Below, one piece after another: positions 33,605-42,026 of a DNA stretch of 49,252 nucleotides. The notes under the pieces were generated by a model. The model searched no databases, was not told where the DNA came from, and saw nothing but the letters and a program-made list of their open reading frames with translations. The stretch is from Thermoanaerobacteraceae bacterium (GTDB lineage: Bacteria > Bacillota > JADQBR01): the NCBI GenBank assembly GCA_017656305.1, contig JACDOG010000016.1:1-49252 (forward strand). Reading direction: 5' to 3'. Made by a program: the position numbers and the translations under genes. Each line of letters opens with the position of its first letter. Position 1 is the stretch's first letter.

Positions 33605-35218
33605 ATGAATAAAATCTACCTGTTTGATACAACCCTGAGGGATGGGTCTCAAGGAGAAGGTATCAGTTTATCCGTGCAGGACAAATTAAAGATTGCCCAG
33701 AAGCTGGATTATCTGGGTGTGGACTACATTGAAGGCGGTTGGCCGGGATCCAATCCTAAGGATTTGGAATTTTTCCGCCAGGCTAAAAGGTATCCCCTGT
33801 GTCATGCAAAGCTTACGGCGTTTACCAGCACCCGGCGGCCGGGAGTGGATGTTGCGGAGGATGCCAGCTTAAAGGCAGTAATTGAATCCGGGGTAAAAGT
33901 GGTTGCCTTATTCGGGAAAAGCTGGGATTTGCATGTGGAAAAGGCTCTGCAAACCTCGCTGGAAGAAAACCTGGCCATGATCCGCCAGTCGGTGGGATTT
34001 TTTAAGCGGCATGGTTTGGAAGTGGTCTACGACGCGGAGCATTTTTTTGACGGGTTCAAGCATAACAGGGATTATGCCGTTCAAACCGTTCTGGCTGCCG
34101 TGGACGGCGGAGCTGACTGGGTTGTTCTCTGCGATACCAACGGCGGCTGCCTGCCTGGCGAAATAGAAACTATTGTCGGTGAAATTAAGTCACAGCTGTC
34201 TGTTCCCCTGGGTATTCACGCCCATAATGACGGGGAACTGGCAGTTGCCAACACCCTGGCGGCAGTAACTGCCGGGGTCACCATGGTGCAGGGCACCGTT
34301 AACGGGTTGGGTGAGCGCTGCGGCAATGCCAACCTGTGTTCCGTAATTCCCAACCTGGAAACCAAATTGGGACGACAGTGCCTTCCTGACGGGCATCTGG
34401 CCCGGCTGACGGAAACAGCCCGATATGTCAGCGAAATTGCCAACTATAAAATGGCTGACAACCAGCCGTTTGTGGGCAAAAGTGCTTTTGCGCATAAGGG
34501 CGGTATTCACGTCAGTGCGGTGCTGAAAGATGCCAGGACATACGAGCACATTACTCCGGAAACCGTAGGCAATGAACGGCGCGTGCTGGTGTCCGAATTG
34601 AGCGGTGCAAGCAACATCCTGTTTAAAGCAGAAGAACTGCAGCTTGAAGAGATTCTAAGGAGCAAAGAGACTTCCAAAGAACTGGTACAAAAAATAAAGC
34701 ACCTGGAGCACAAAGGATACCAGTTTGAAGGTGCCGAGGCTTCGCTTGAACTGCAGATTAGAAAGGCCCTGCAGGAGTACCGCGAGCATTTTCAGCTGGA
34801 ATCCTTCAAGGTTATCGTGGAAAAGAGAAAAAACCAGGAGTCGCTTTCCGAGGCAGTGATTAAAATCAGGGTGGAAGACCGGGTGGTTCACACCGCTGCT
34901 GAAGGTAACGGTCCCGTTAACGCCCTTGACAATGCTTTGCGAAAAGCACTGGAGGAAATCTACCCGGTTATCAAAAATATGCACTTGAGCGATTACAAGG
35001 TGCGTGTCCTGGATGAAAAGGACGGCACGGGGGCGAAGGTGAGGGTGCTGATAGAGTCCCGGGACGCGCAAAATTCCTGGAGTACCGTTGGTGTTTCCAA
35101 TAACATTATCGAAGCCAGCTGGCAGGCGCTACTGGACAGTATGGATTATGCCTTGATGATGCAGGAAAAAGAGGAACAGCTAATGAAAAAAAGGGCGAGT
35201 GCAAAGCATGACGGTTGA
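33605..35218 (+). CDS. cimA: (R)-Citramalate synthase
   Basis: A 537-residue DRE-TIM enzyme condensing acetyl-CoA with pyruvate to citramalate, the entry to the threonine-independent isoleucine route. The start [20 protein letters not shown], with GSQGEG in place of the GEQSPG of LeuA, and [16 protein letters not shown] mark the CimA branch (TIGR00977 type). [17 protein letters not shown] holds the metal ligands, and a LeuA_dimer-type allosteric domain ends the protein. Start ATG 33605 or GTG 33593; AGAGGTGA fits the ATG. It is the last gene of the operon, and LeuCDB just upstream complete the path to 2-oxobutyrate. Confidence 0.93.
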   Translation: MNKIYLFDTTLRDGSQGEGISLSVQDKLKIAQKLDYLGVDYIEGGWPGSNPKDLEFFRQAKRYPLCHAKLTAFTSTRRPGVDVAEDASLKAVIESGVKVVALFGKSWDLHVEKALQTSLEENLAMIRQSVGFFKRHGLEVVYDAEHFFDGFKHNRDYAVQTVLAAVDGGADWVVLCDTNGGCLPGEIETIVGEIKSQLSVPLGIHAHNDGELAVANTLAAVTAGVTMVQGTVNGLGERCGNANLCSVIPNLETKLGRQCLPDGHLARLTETARYVSEIANYKMADNQPFVGKSAFAHKGGIHVSAVLKDARTYEHITPETVGNERRVLVSELSGASNILFKAEELQLEEILRSKETSKELVQKIKHLEHKGYQFEGAEASLELQIRKALQEYREHFQLESFKVIVEKRKNQESLSEAVIKIRVEDRVVHTAAEGNGPVNALDNALRKALEEIYPVIKNMHLSDYKVRVLDEKDGTGAKVRVLIESRDAQNSWSTVGVSNNIIEASWQALLDSMDYALMMQEKEEQLMKKRASAKHDG

Positions 35219-35257
35219 ACGGGCTAAACAAAGCACGAAAAGAAGGGGTTTTGCTAT

Positions 35258-36478
35258 ATGCTGGCAGTTATAGGAGTTATTGCAGCATTTTTGGTGGCAA
35301 TACTGGTCTTGAACAGGTGGCATAATTTCGGAATGGCCATGCTGGTCAGTTCACTTATTGTGGCTTTTACAGGGGGCTTCTCCTTTGCTGAAACGGTTGC
35401 AGTGTTTTGGCAAAATGTAGCCAGCGAGGCCACCTTGCAGCTGTTGTTAGTAGTGGTGTTAATCAACATGCTGGGTTATATTCTCAAGCAGACAGAGGTT
35501 TTGGAAGCTATTGTCAAGATGATGCTTATAGTACTCAAAGATGTCAGACTTCTGGTAGCGGTTATTCCGGCTGTTATCGGGCTGCTGCCGGTGCCGGGCG
35601 GTGCCATAATGTCTGCCCCTTTAGTTGCCGAAACCGGTAAAAAGGCCGGGTTGTCACCGGAACGGCAGGCTGTAGCCAATATTTTGTACCGGCATTTATT
35701 ATACCTGGTCTTTCCTTTGTACCCGACTTTAATTTTGGCACAGGATTTAAGCGGGTTTAGTGTCAATGCTTTTGTTAAGCAGCAGGTGCTGCCCATGGTG
35801 GTAGGACTGGTAGCCAGCATTTTGGTACTGTTTCGCTCTAAGGATGTGCGGGAGACGAAAGAGGAGCAAACGGAAAAGTGGTCGTCAGCATTGGGGAAGC
35901 TTTTGTATTACGCCTCGCCAATAATCCTGGTTTTGGTATTGGCTTTGATTTTGCGAGTGCATTTTGCCATTGCCGTTGGATTGGGAATTGTTTTGGCACT
36001 GTTGCTTGATGTTAAGTCTACTCGTGAATTTGTTTCCCGGGTCAAAAACTATATATTGCCCGGCTTGGACTGGAGCTTGGTTGCTGCCGTGCTGGGAATT
36101 ATGGTGTTTCGAGGATATGTGGAAGCCTCGGGGGCTATGAATATTTTAGCCCAGCGGCTGGATCAGTTGGGGATACCGGTGCTGGTGCTGGCTGTTGTGA
36201 TACCCATGCTGACTGGTGTGGCTACCGGTGCTTCCCTGGCGGGGGTGGGCATCTTATTTCCCATATTTATACCTTTGATACCGCCGGAGATGGACAAACT
36301 TGCCTTTCTGTCATTGGTTTTTGTCAGCACTCTGGTGGGATACATTGCGTCTCCGGTGCACATGTGCCTGGTACTGACCAGGGAAGCCTGTGAGGCGCGC
36401 TTCGGCGGGCTGTACCTGTACCTGGTGCTACCGCTGGCGGCAATATTATTAACATCTCTTATACTGGTAGTTGTTTAG
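35258..36478 (+). CDS. DUF401 family integral membrane protein
   Basis: A 406-residue protein with about ten to twelve hydrophobic helices, matching the DUF401 family (related to GntP and other ion-transporter-superfamily permeases). LLPVPGGAIMSAPLVAE, then ANILYRHLLYLVFPLYPTLILA, and GYIASPVHMCLVLT near the end are typical. Substrate unknown; organic acid transport is a reasonable guess from the superfamily. ATG 35258 follows GAAGGGG. It lies 39 bases after cimA without a terminator between, so it may be the last gene of the ilv-leu transcript. Confidence 0.78.
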   Translation: MLAVIGVIAAFLVAILVLNRWHNFGMAMLVSSLIVAFTGGFSFAETVAVFWQNVASEATLQLLLVVVLINMLGYILKQTEVLEAIVKMMLIVLKDVRLLVAVIPAVIGLLPVPGGAIMSAPLVAETGKKAGLSPERQAVANILYRHLLYLVFPLYPTLILAQDLSGFSVNAFVKQQVLPMVVGLVASILVLFRSKDVRETKEEQTEKWSSALGKLLYYASPIILVLVLALILRVHFAIAVGLGIVLALLLDVKSTREFVSRVKNYILPGLDWSLVAAVLGIMVFRGYVEASGAMNILAQRLDQLGIPVLVLAVVIPMLTGVATGASLAGVGILFPIFIPLIPPEMDKLAFLSLVFVSTLVGYIASPVHMCLVLTREACEARFGGLYLYLVLPLAAILLTSLILVVV

Positions 36479-36505
36479 TCCAGGTTTAAGCCTGGGCTTT
36501 TTTTG
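36479..36505 (+). terminator. Rho-independent terminator after the DUF401 gene
   Basis: CCAGGTT and AGCCTGG form the stem around TTA, followed by GCTTTTTTTG. It probably ends the whole ilvE-cimA-DUF401 transcript. Confidence 0.75.
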
Positions 36506-36583
36506 TTTGCAGTAGTCTTTCGTATTATTTAATGCAATTCCTCGTTTTGGTATGATTAATATTATTTTCCTCATATTTCAGTT

Positions 36584-36602
36584 TTGATAGTAATATTATC
36601 AA
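36584..36602. promoter_or_regulatory. Palindromic operator-like site
   Basis: TTGATAGTAATATTATCAA is a near-perfect palindrome (arms TTGATA/TATCAA, 7-base centre), about 245 bases before the large oxidoreductase gene. Nothing identifies the binding protein. Confidence 0.35.
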
Positions 36603-36647
36603 CTGCAATTGGAAGTTGGATCGGACAAGAGCCTTTTTAAATAAGTC

Positions 36648-36682
36648 TTCACAAATTCTTCACATTATTACCATACTATAAT
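36648..36682 (+). promoter_or_regulatory. PhoP-box-like direct repeat with a -10
   Basis: TTCACA occurs at 36648 and 36659, exactly 11 bases apart, and a perfect TATAAT lies 12 bases further (36677-36682). This is the layout of PhoB/PhoP-activated promoters. Two copies of a six-base word can also occur by chance. Confidence 0.3.
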
Positions 36683-36772
36683 CATATTTAAAGTTTACTC
36701 TGTAACTAGAGACAGAAAAACAGTGAAGAAATTATTAAGGAATTAGCTTCCTGCACTTACAACAAATTTATA

Positions 36773-36801
36773 TTTATAGCGAAAAAACAATTTATTATAA
36801 T
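36773..36801 (+). promoter_or_regulatory. Candidate sigma-A promoter of the FAD/Fe-S oxidoreductase
   Basis: TTTATA and TATAAT with a 17-base spacer, about 47 bases before the ATG. The rest of the 36506-36847 gap is AT-rich and shows no gene. Confidence 0.5.
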
Positions 36802-36847
36802 AGAAAATGAAAGGGGAGGGGTAAAACTTATTAAGGAGGGATACTCT

Positions 36848-39844
36848 ATGACCTGGAAAAGTGAATTGTTTCACAAGTTTGGTGACCGTGCGACTGATGA
36901 TAAGATAGAGAGAAAAATTTATGCCCGCGACCTGGCGGAAACACCCAAAATGCTGCGCCGGGTGGTTGACACGACCCCTGAAGCGGTGGTGCAGCCGGTG
37001 AATGTGGACGAGATTTTGTACTTGATAGAACTTTCGCAAAAATACGGTGTTGCCTTAACTCCCAGAGGTGCCGGCACTTCTGGTTTTGGTGCGGCTCTGC
37101 CGGCCAACAAGGGGATTGTGGTGGATTTTAGCAGGATGGATAAAATTCTGGCAGTAAATGCAAAGGAGCAGACCGTCAAAGTACGGCCGGGTGTCGTGTT
37201 AAAAGATCTGGAAAATGAGTTACACAAGCACGGGCTGGCGCTGCGCAGCTACCCAACTTCCTTGCCTTCGGCTACGGCCGGCGGTTGGGTAGCAACCAAT
37301 GGTGCCGGTGTGGGCAGTTTTGAGTACGGTGCTGCGGGGGAAAGTGTAATCAGTATGGAAGTGGTGACACCTGCCGGTGAAGTGAAGACCGTCACAGGTG
37401 AGGAAAAGGACGTGTACGTGGGTACTGAAGGAGTGCTCGGATTTATTACGGCTATTGAACTGAAAGTGCGCAAGCTGGAAAAAGAAGTTCCGTTGCTGGT
37501 AACGTTTGCTAATAATGAAGACCTGCAGGCTTTTATGAATAAAGTGGTTGACTTACCCTTGTGGCACGTATCATTTTCCAGCAGGGAATTTGTTGCCAAT
37601 CAAAACAGGGCGAAAAAAGAGGATGAAATTCCGGATAATCCTCTGGCGCTGGTAGTCTTTCCCGCAAGCCGGGCTTTGGACGGTGATGTGGCGCGCATTG
37701 CCGAAAGTTGCGGCGGGCGCATGCTGGCGAAAGACTTGGCCGAGAAAGAGTGGCAGGAACGCTTCTACCCCATGCGTCAAAAGGTGCTGGGCCCGTCACT
37801 AATTCCTGCTGAAGCTATCGGACCGGTGGCCCATATCACTGACATTCTCGGAGATATTTCCAAGCAGGTGGGTCCCATGGGTATCGAGGGAACCATGGTG
37901 AACAAATCCGAGGCTGCTTTGCTGGGTTTCTTGCTGTCCGATGCCCGGACACTGTCATACACCCTGGACCAGCATAAACCCATTGTTGTGCTGGAAATTG
38001 CCAAAAAATACGGGGGACGCTCCTACGGCAACGGTCTGTACTTTGCCGACGAGGCAAAAAATGTCCTCGGTGAAGAGAAATATGAAAAGGTCAAGAAACT
38101 TAAGGAAATCCAGGATGCCAGAGGGCTGTTCAATCCCTGCAAGATTACCCAGTACAACAAGCTGCTCAGTTTTGCCAAGGATGTTGCCAAAAATGTCAAG
38201 CCCATGGCGGAAGTGCTGTCCAGGCGTTTGAAGCAGGAAGGAAAGCCCGGCGGAGACCTGGATGCAAGACTTGCCAATGCGGCATATGTCTGCTCCCAGT
38301 GCGGTTTCTGTAAGAACGAGTGTACCCTGTACAAATCCACGCGCTGGGAAAGCTATAGCCCGCGAGGAAAGTTCATTTTCCTCAAAGACTATATGGAAGG
38401 CAGCGTTAAGTTTAATCAGGACATGGTAAACAAGTTTCTTCTCTGTACTACCTGTAAACGCTGTGACAACGTCTGCCAGGTCAACCTTCCCATCCAGGAC
38501 TTGTGGGATGAACTGCGTGGTGAGCTGATTCAAAAGCGGGACTTTGCTACCTTCCGCGCCTTTGAAATGATGGGTGCCAGTGTGAAGGATAACAGGAACA
38601 TTTGGGCCGGTCCCACAGAGGAACGGGATGCCTGGGTGCCGGAAGACGTAACTTACAAGGAAAAAGGAGAAATACTGTATTGGGCCGGTTGCACCGCCAG
38701 CTACGTAGAGGATAACATCTCCGCCAACGCCATGCGCCTGCTGAATGCTGCCGGAGTGGAATTTGCCTACATGGGTAAAGAGGAGAACTGCTGCGGTGTA
38801 CCCATGTTTGTTGCCGGCAAGTGGGACGTTTTTGGCGATATCTTCAAATACAACATGGAGCAGCTCAGGAAACGCGGTGTAAAGAAGGTGGTTCTCTCCT
38901 GTCCCGGCTGCTATGTTGCTTGGTCCCATGCTTATCCCAAGTGGGCCAAAATGCACGGTATAGAGTGGAATATAGAAATTGAGCATATTTCCGAGACGCT
39001 GGTGCCGTACCTGAAAGACGGCACGCTGAAATTAAACAAGGAAATCAATGAAACGGTTACCTGGCATGACCCGTGCCATATCGGACGTCACGGCGGCATC
39101 TATGATGCCCCAAGAGAGTGTATCAAGGCAATCCCCGGTTTACAGTTCACGGAAATGGAGCACAACCGGGAGGATGGTTTATGCTGCGGTTCGGTATTGA
39201 CCCGTATCGGCAAGCCCGATGCTGCCAATGACATCGGCCAGCGCCGGCTGCAGGAAGCAGAACAGGCCGGGGCCAGTACTCTACTGACCACCTGTCCCTG
39301 CTGCCAGGTACAGCTGCGCATTGCAGCGGATAAGACCGGTTCTGAGGTCAAGGTAATGGATTTCACCGATTACCTGGTGGAAGCGCTGGGTTACGAAAGG
39401 CCGGACAGCACGGACAAGACGCTGGAGACTTGGGCTGTTTTTGAAAATGTGCTTGAACAAATGGAGACCGAGCAGATGGCCGAAATGTTCAAGGAACTGA
39501 TGCCCGGTATGATGCAGCATCTGCCCGGCTGGATGAAAACTGCCATGTCAAGCATGAAGAGTTTCCCAGGTAATGAAAGTATCGTCAATGCCATGAAGCC
39601 CATGATTCCAAAGATGGTTCCGGCCATGATTGGTGATATCTTGCCCAAGATGATGCCTGAAGCCGTTGAACTGATGAAGAAGAGGGTCCCCAATATGCCC
39701 CAGCATATGCAGAATATGCTTCCAGATCTGCTGCCGGAGGTAATGTCCCGTGTGGTGCCCAAGGCATTGCCGGAACTGCTGCCTTTAATCGAGGATAAGA
39801 TGATTGAAGAAATGAAGAGGGCATTCTTGAAAAAGACAAGTTAA
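36848..39844 (+). CDS. FAD-linked oxidase/Fe-S/CCG-domain oxidoreductase fusion (998 aa)
   Basis: A large cytoplasmic protein fusing GlcD- and GlpC/HdrB-like modules. Residues 45-185 are an FAD_binding_4 domain (TPRGAGTSGFGAALPANKG); 220-440 the FAD-oxidase C domain; about 475-550 two [4Fe-4S] motifs (CSQCGFCKNEC and CTTCKRCDNVC). Two CCG domains follow at about 625-710 (AGC, NCCG, CPGC) and 765-850 (DPC, LCCG, CPCC), each able to hold a noncubane [4Fe-4S] cluster as in heterodisulfide reductase HdrB. Such fusions act as D-lactate or glycolate dehydrogenases or menaquinone-/thiol-linked reductases. The last 110 or so residues are an unusual Met/Pro-rich helical tail with repeated LPxMMP/MxPMIPKM text. 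ATG 36848 follows AAGGAGGG. Single-gene unit. The substrate is not clear from sequence. Confidence 0.88.
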   Translation: MTWKSELFHKFGDRATDDKIERKIYARDLAETPKMLRRVVDTTPEAVVQPVNVDEILYLIELSQKYGVALTPRGAGTSGFGAALPANKGIVVDFSRMDKILAVNAKEQTVKVRPGVVLKDLENELHKHGLALRSYPTSLPSATAGGWVATNGAGVGSFEYGAAGESVISMEVVTPAGEVKTVTGEEKDVYVGTEGVLGFITAIELKVRKLEKEVPLLVTFANNEDLQAFMNKVVDLPLWHVSFSSREFVANQNRAKKEDEIPDNPLALVVFPASRALDGDVARIAESCGGRMLAKDLAEKEWQERFYPMRQKVLGPSLIPAEAIGPVAHITDILGDISKQVGPMGIEGTMVNKSEAALLGFLLSDARTLSYTLDQHKPIVVLEIAKKYGGRSYGNGLYFADEAKNVLGEEKYEKVKKLKEIQDARGLFNPCKITQYNKLLSFAKDVAKNVKPMAEVLSRRLKQEGKPGGDLDARLANAAYVCSQCGFCKNECTLYKSTRWESYSPRGKFIFLKDYMEGSVKFNQDMVNKFLLCTTCKRCDNVCQVNLPIQDLWDELRGELIQKRDFATFRAFEMMGASVKDNRNIWAGPTEERDAWVPEDVTYKEKGEILYWAGCTASYVEDNISANAMRLLNAAGVEFAYMGKEENCCGVPMFVAGKWDVFGDIFKYNMEQLRKRGVKKVVLSCPGCYVAWSHAYPKWAKMHGIEWNIEIEHISETLVPYLKDGTLKLNKEINETVTWHDPCHIGRHGGIYDAPRECIKAIPGLQFTEMEHNREDGLCCGSVLTRIGKPDAANDIGQRRLQEAEQAGASTLLTTCPCCQVQLRIAADKTGSEVKVMDFTDYLVEALGYERPDSTDKTLETWAVFENVLEQMETEQMAEMFKELMPGMMQHLPGWMKTAMSSMKSFPGNESIVNAMKPMIPKMVPAMIGDILPKMMPEAVELMKKRVPNMPQHMQNMLPDLLPEVMSRVVPKALPELLPLIEDKMIEEMKRAFLKKTS

Positions 39845-39858
39845 GAAAATTGTTTGAA

Positions 39859-39900
39859 AAACCCCGGCACTTGATATAGTTGCCGGGGTTGATTATTCTT
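39859..39900 (+). terminator. Rho-independent terminator after the oxidoreductase
   Basis: AACCCCGGCA and TGCCGGGGTT form a perfect 10-bp stem with an 11-base loop, followed by GATTATTCTT. Confidence 0.78.
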
Positions 39901-40022
39901 GGCAGGCATTTAAAGCCAAGGGCAACCCGGTACTGGCTGCGACCCGGGAATTTTATGAAACCGACAAAAGCCGGGGGGTTGTGGGTAGGTTTTTCTCTTC
40001 ACAGGAATACGCTGCCGGTTAA
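39900..40022 (+). pseudogene. Possible coding remnant upstream of cdaA
   Basis: The frame from TGG 39900 to TAA 40020 gives about 40 residues with normal protein composition (for example NPVLAATREFYETDKSRGVV). It has no in-frame start before it and begins in the preceding terminator. No family is recognised. It may be the tail of a deleted gene. The remainder of the 39845-40147 gap shows no other feature. Confidence 0.25.
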
Positions 40023-40147
40023 TGGAAACTATTAGAAACGAGAAAGGCGATTCTAATAAAAGGAATTTAACGGTGACTTGTCGAAAAGTCAAATATACCA
40101 GGCAATTTTCATACCCTATTTTTGGCCGGGATACGAGGTGTCAATAA

Positions 40148-40969
40148 GTGCTTTCACAACTAAAATTTTTGAAATTTTATGGTGTACTGGACTATTTGTT
40201 AATGATTATAGATATTTCGCTGGTGGCCTTTGTCATCTACAAGGGTCTGATGCTCATCAAAGGCACCAGGGCAGTACAGCTGCTCAAGGGTTTGGCTGTA
40301 CTGATTGTCGCCTCGTTTATTAGCGATGTGCTTGGCCTGACAACTATCAACTGGATGCTGGACCAGACCCGGCTGGCAATTTTAGTGGCACTGCCCATTG
40401 TTTTCCAGCCGGAACTGCGCCGGGCTTTGGAACAATTGGGCCGGGGCAAATTTTTTGCTCGCCCGCTTTCTTCCCTGGGTGCTGAAGATATGTCCCGCCT
40501 CATCGGAGAAATCATCCGCTCGGTGAACGTGCTGGTGAAAAACAAGCATGGTGCCTTGATTGTTATTGAGCGAGAAACTGGGTTAAATGATTATATTGAA
40601 ACGGGTATTAAGTTGGATGGCGTGGTATCTGTCGAGTTACTGGTAAACATATTTGTACCGTCAACACCGCTGCATGACGGGGCGGTTATCATTCGGGGCG
40701 ACCGGGTGGCAGCTGCAGGGTGTTTCCTGCCGCTGACCGACAGTCCCTATCTCAGCAGCCAGCTGGGAACCAGGCACCGGGCGGCACTGGGGATAACGGA
40801 AATTTCCGATGCGGTCGTCATTATTGTATCGGAGGAGACGGGAACTATTTCTGTGGCGGAAGAAGGAAAGCTTACCCGTTATCTGGATGAACATACCCTG
40901 CGCGAAATTTTGGAGGAACTACTCCTTTCTAAATCGGATAACCAGCATTTCTGGCAGCGGAGGTCCTAA
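40148..40969 (+). CDS. cdaA: Diadenylate cyclase CdaA (c-di-AMP synthase)
   Basis: A 273-residue membrane-bound diadenylate cyclase that makes c-di-AMP from two ATP, the messenger for potassium, osmotic and wall homeostasis. Three membrane helices occupy about 10-95. The DAC (DisA_N) domain follows with the catalytic HDGAVIIRGDRVAAAGCFLP and GTRHRAALGITE motifs, i.e. both DGA and RHR. GTG 40148 follows GAGGTG. The gene directly abuts cdaR, and glmM and glmS follow, the conserved Firmicutes arrangement in which CdaR and GlmM modulate CdaA activity. Confidence 0.96.
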   Translation: MLSQLKFLKFYGVLDYLLMIIDISLVAFVIYKGLMLIKGTRAVQLLKGLAVLIVASFISDVLGLTTINWMLDQTRLAILVALPIVFQPELRRALEQLGRGKFFARPLSSLGAEDMSRLIGEIIRSVNVLVKNKHGALIVIERETGLNDYIETGIKLDGVVSVELLVNIFVPSTPLHDGAVIIRGDRVAAAGCFLPLTDSPYLSSQLGTRHRAALGITEISDAVVIIVSEETGTISVAEEGKLTRYLDEHTLREILEELLLSKSDNQHFWQRRS

Positions 40970-41923
40970 ATGGTGGAAAAGTTCTGGCAGCGCAATACAG
41001 TGTTAAAAATCATTTCGGTGTTTGCAGCCATTTTCATGTGGCTCTACGTTAGCGGGAAAGCCAATCCCACGGCGGAAACCGTTATCAGTGTGCCGCTGGA
41101 GACCAGGGCTTTGGCCAGCGACCTGGTAATTGAAGACAAGCCGGCGACAATTAATGTCAGGGTAGAGGGGAAAAAGCAGGTTATCGAAACCATTTCCTCG
41201 CGGGATATTCGGGCTGTGGCGGACCTGCACAATGTCTTTTTAGGCAAGAATACCGTTCCCATACAAGTGGAAACACCGCAGAACGTGGACATAATTTCGG
41301 TGGAGCCCAGCCAGGCTACCATTATCATTGACGAAATATCTGACAGCCAGTTTCCGGTGACCGTCAGCTTTACCGGTCGGCCTGCATCGGGATACATCAC
41401 CTTGGAACCGGTACTCACCCCTTCCCAGGTTATCGTTGCCGGACCGCGTAACGTGTTGAACAAGATAGAGCGTGCCTACGTCACTGTAAATTTAAACGAC
41501 GTCAGCGACAATATTTTGGAAAACTTACCCGTCCACGTGGAGGACAAGCTGGGCAATTCCCTGATGGAGTGGGTGCGAGTAATCCCGCAAACTGTGGAGG
41601 TGTTTGCGCCGGTAGTGGAGGACAAACCGGGTAAACTGGTACTGGTTAAGCCGGTACTGGAAGGACAGCCGGCGCCCGGTTATGAAATCAAGAGAATCAT
41701 TGTCGAGCCGGAAATGGTAAGGGTCTACGGCAAGATGAGTATACTCTGGGATTTGAAGTACCTGGACACGGCTGGCATCGATATTAGCGACGCACAAGAG
41801 GATGTCCAGCAGCAGGTCCAGCTGCGTTTGCCACCGGGAGTGACTCCCAGTATCTTTACGCCGGTTCAGGTGTTTGTGGATATTGGGCCGGAAGAGGCGG
41901 CAGAGGAGAAAACCGGGCAGTAA
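40970..41923 (+). CDS. cdaR: CdaA regulatory protein CdaR (YbbR domains)
   Basis: A 317-residue protein with one N-terminal membrane helix (LKIISVFAAIFMWLYVSG, about 10-27), followed by extracytoplasmic YbbR-like repeats: about 40-120, 125-205 and 215-300, each closing with a VxVxGP/VxVYG-type strand. CdaR binds CdaA in the membrane and tunes c-di-AMP production. Its ATG begins on the base after the cdaA stop. Confidence 0.92.
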   Translation: MVEKFWQRNTVLKIISVFAAIFMWLYVSGKANPTAETVISVPLETRALASDLVIEDKPATINVRVEGKKQVIETISSRDIRAVADLHNVFLGKNTVPIQVETPQNVDIISVEPSQATIIIDEISDSQFPVTVSFTGRPASGYITLEPVLTPSQVIVAGPRNVLNKIERAYVTVNLNDVSDNILENLPVHVEDKLGNSLMEWVRVIPQTVEVFAPVVEDKPGKLVLVKPVLEGQPAPGYEIKRIIVEPEMVRVYGKMSILWDLKYLDTAGIDISDAQEDVQQQVQLRLPPGVTPSIFTPVQVFVDIGPEEAAEEKTGQ

Positions 41924-41947
41924 CATCTTGCCGCGGAGGTTAATAAT

Positions 41948-41992
41948 ATGAAATTAGCTTTGGATAGGATAGCTTTACCTGGTAAATGCTAA
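41948..41992 (+). CDS. Possible 14-codon ORF between cdaR and the FAD gene
   Basis: ATG 41948 to TAA 41990, encoding MKLALDRIALPGKC, with GCGGAGG 7 bases upstream. The ribosome-binding site is good, but the ORF is too short to judge; it might be a coupling ORF or the site may be accidental. Confidence 0.2.
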   Translation: MKLALDRIALPGKC

Positions 41993-42026
41993 ATTAGCGA
42001 AATAATATACTGAAAGGGATAAAGCT

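Noticed and set aside
35208-35273. A 21-codon frame linking cimA and the DUF401 gene
   Set aside because: No ribosome-binding site, and it overlaps the start of the membrane protein gene.
37955-38986. A 343-codon minus-strand frame opposite the large oxidoreductase
   Set aside because: Pure shadow of the plus-strand gene, with no ribosome-binding site or family match; the plus frame has clear Fe-S and FAD motifs.
39901-40080. Possible riboswitch upstream of cdaA
   Set aside because: It contains AAAGCCAAGGG-like text, but I could not match the order of motifs of ydaO, c-di-GMP, cobalamin or other classes, and one frame reads as protein.
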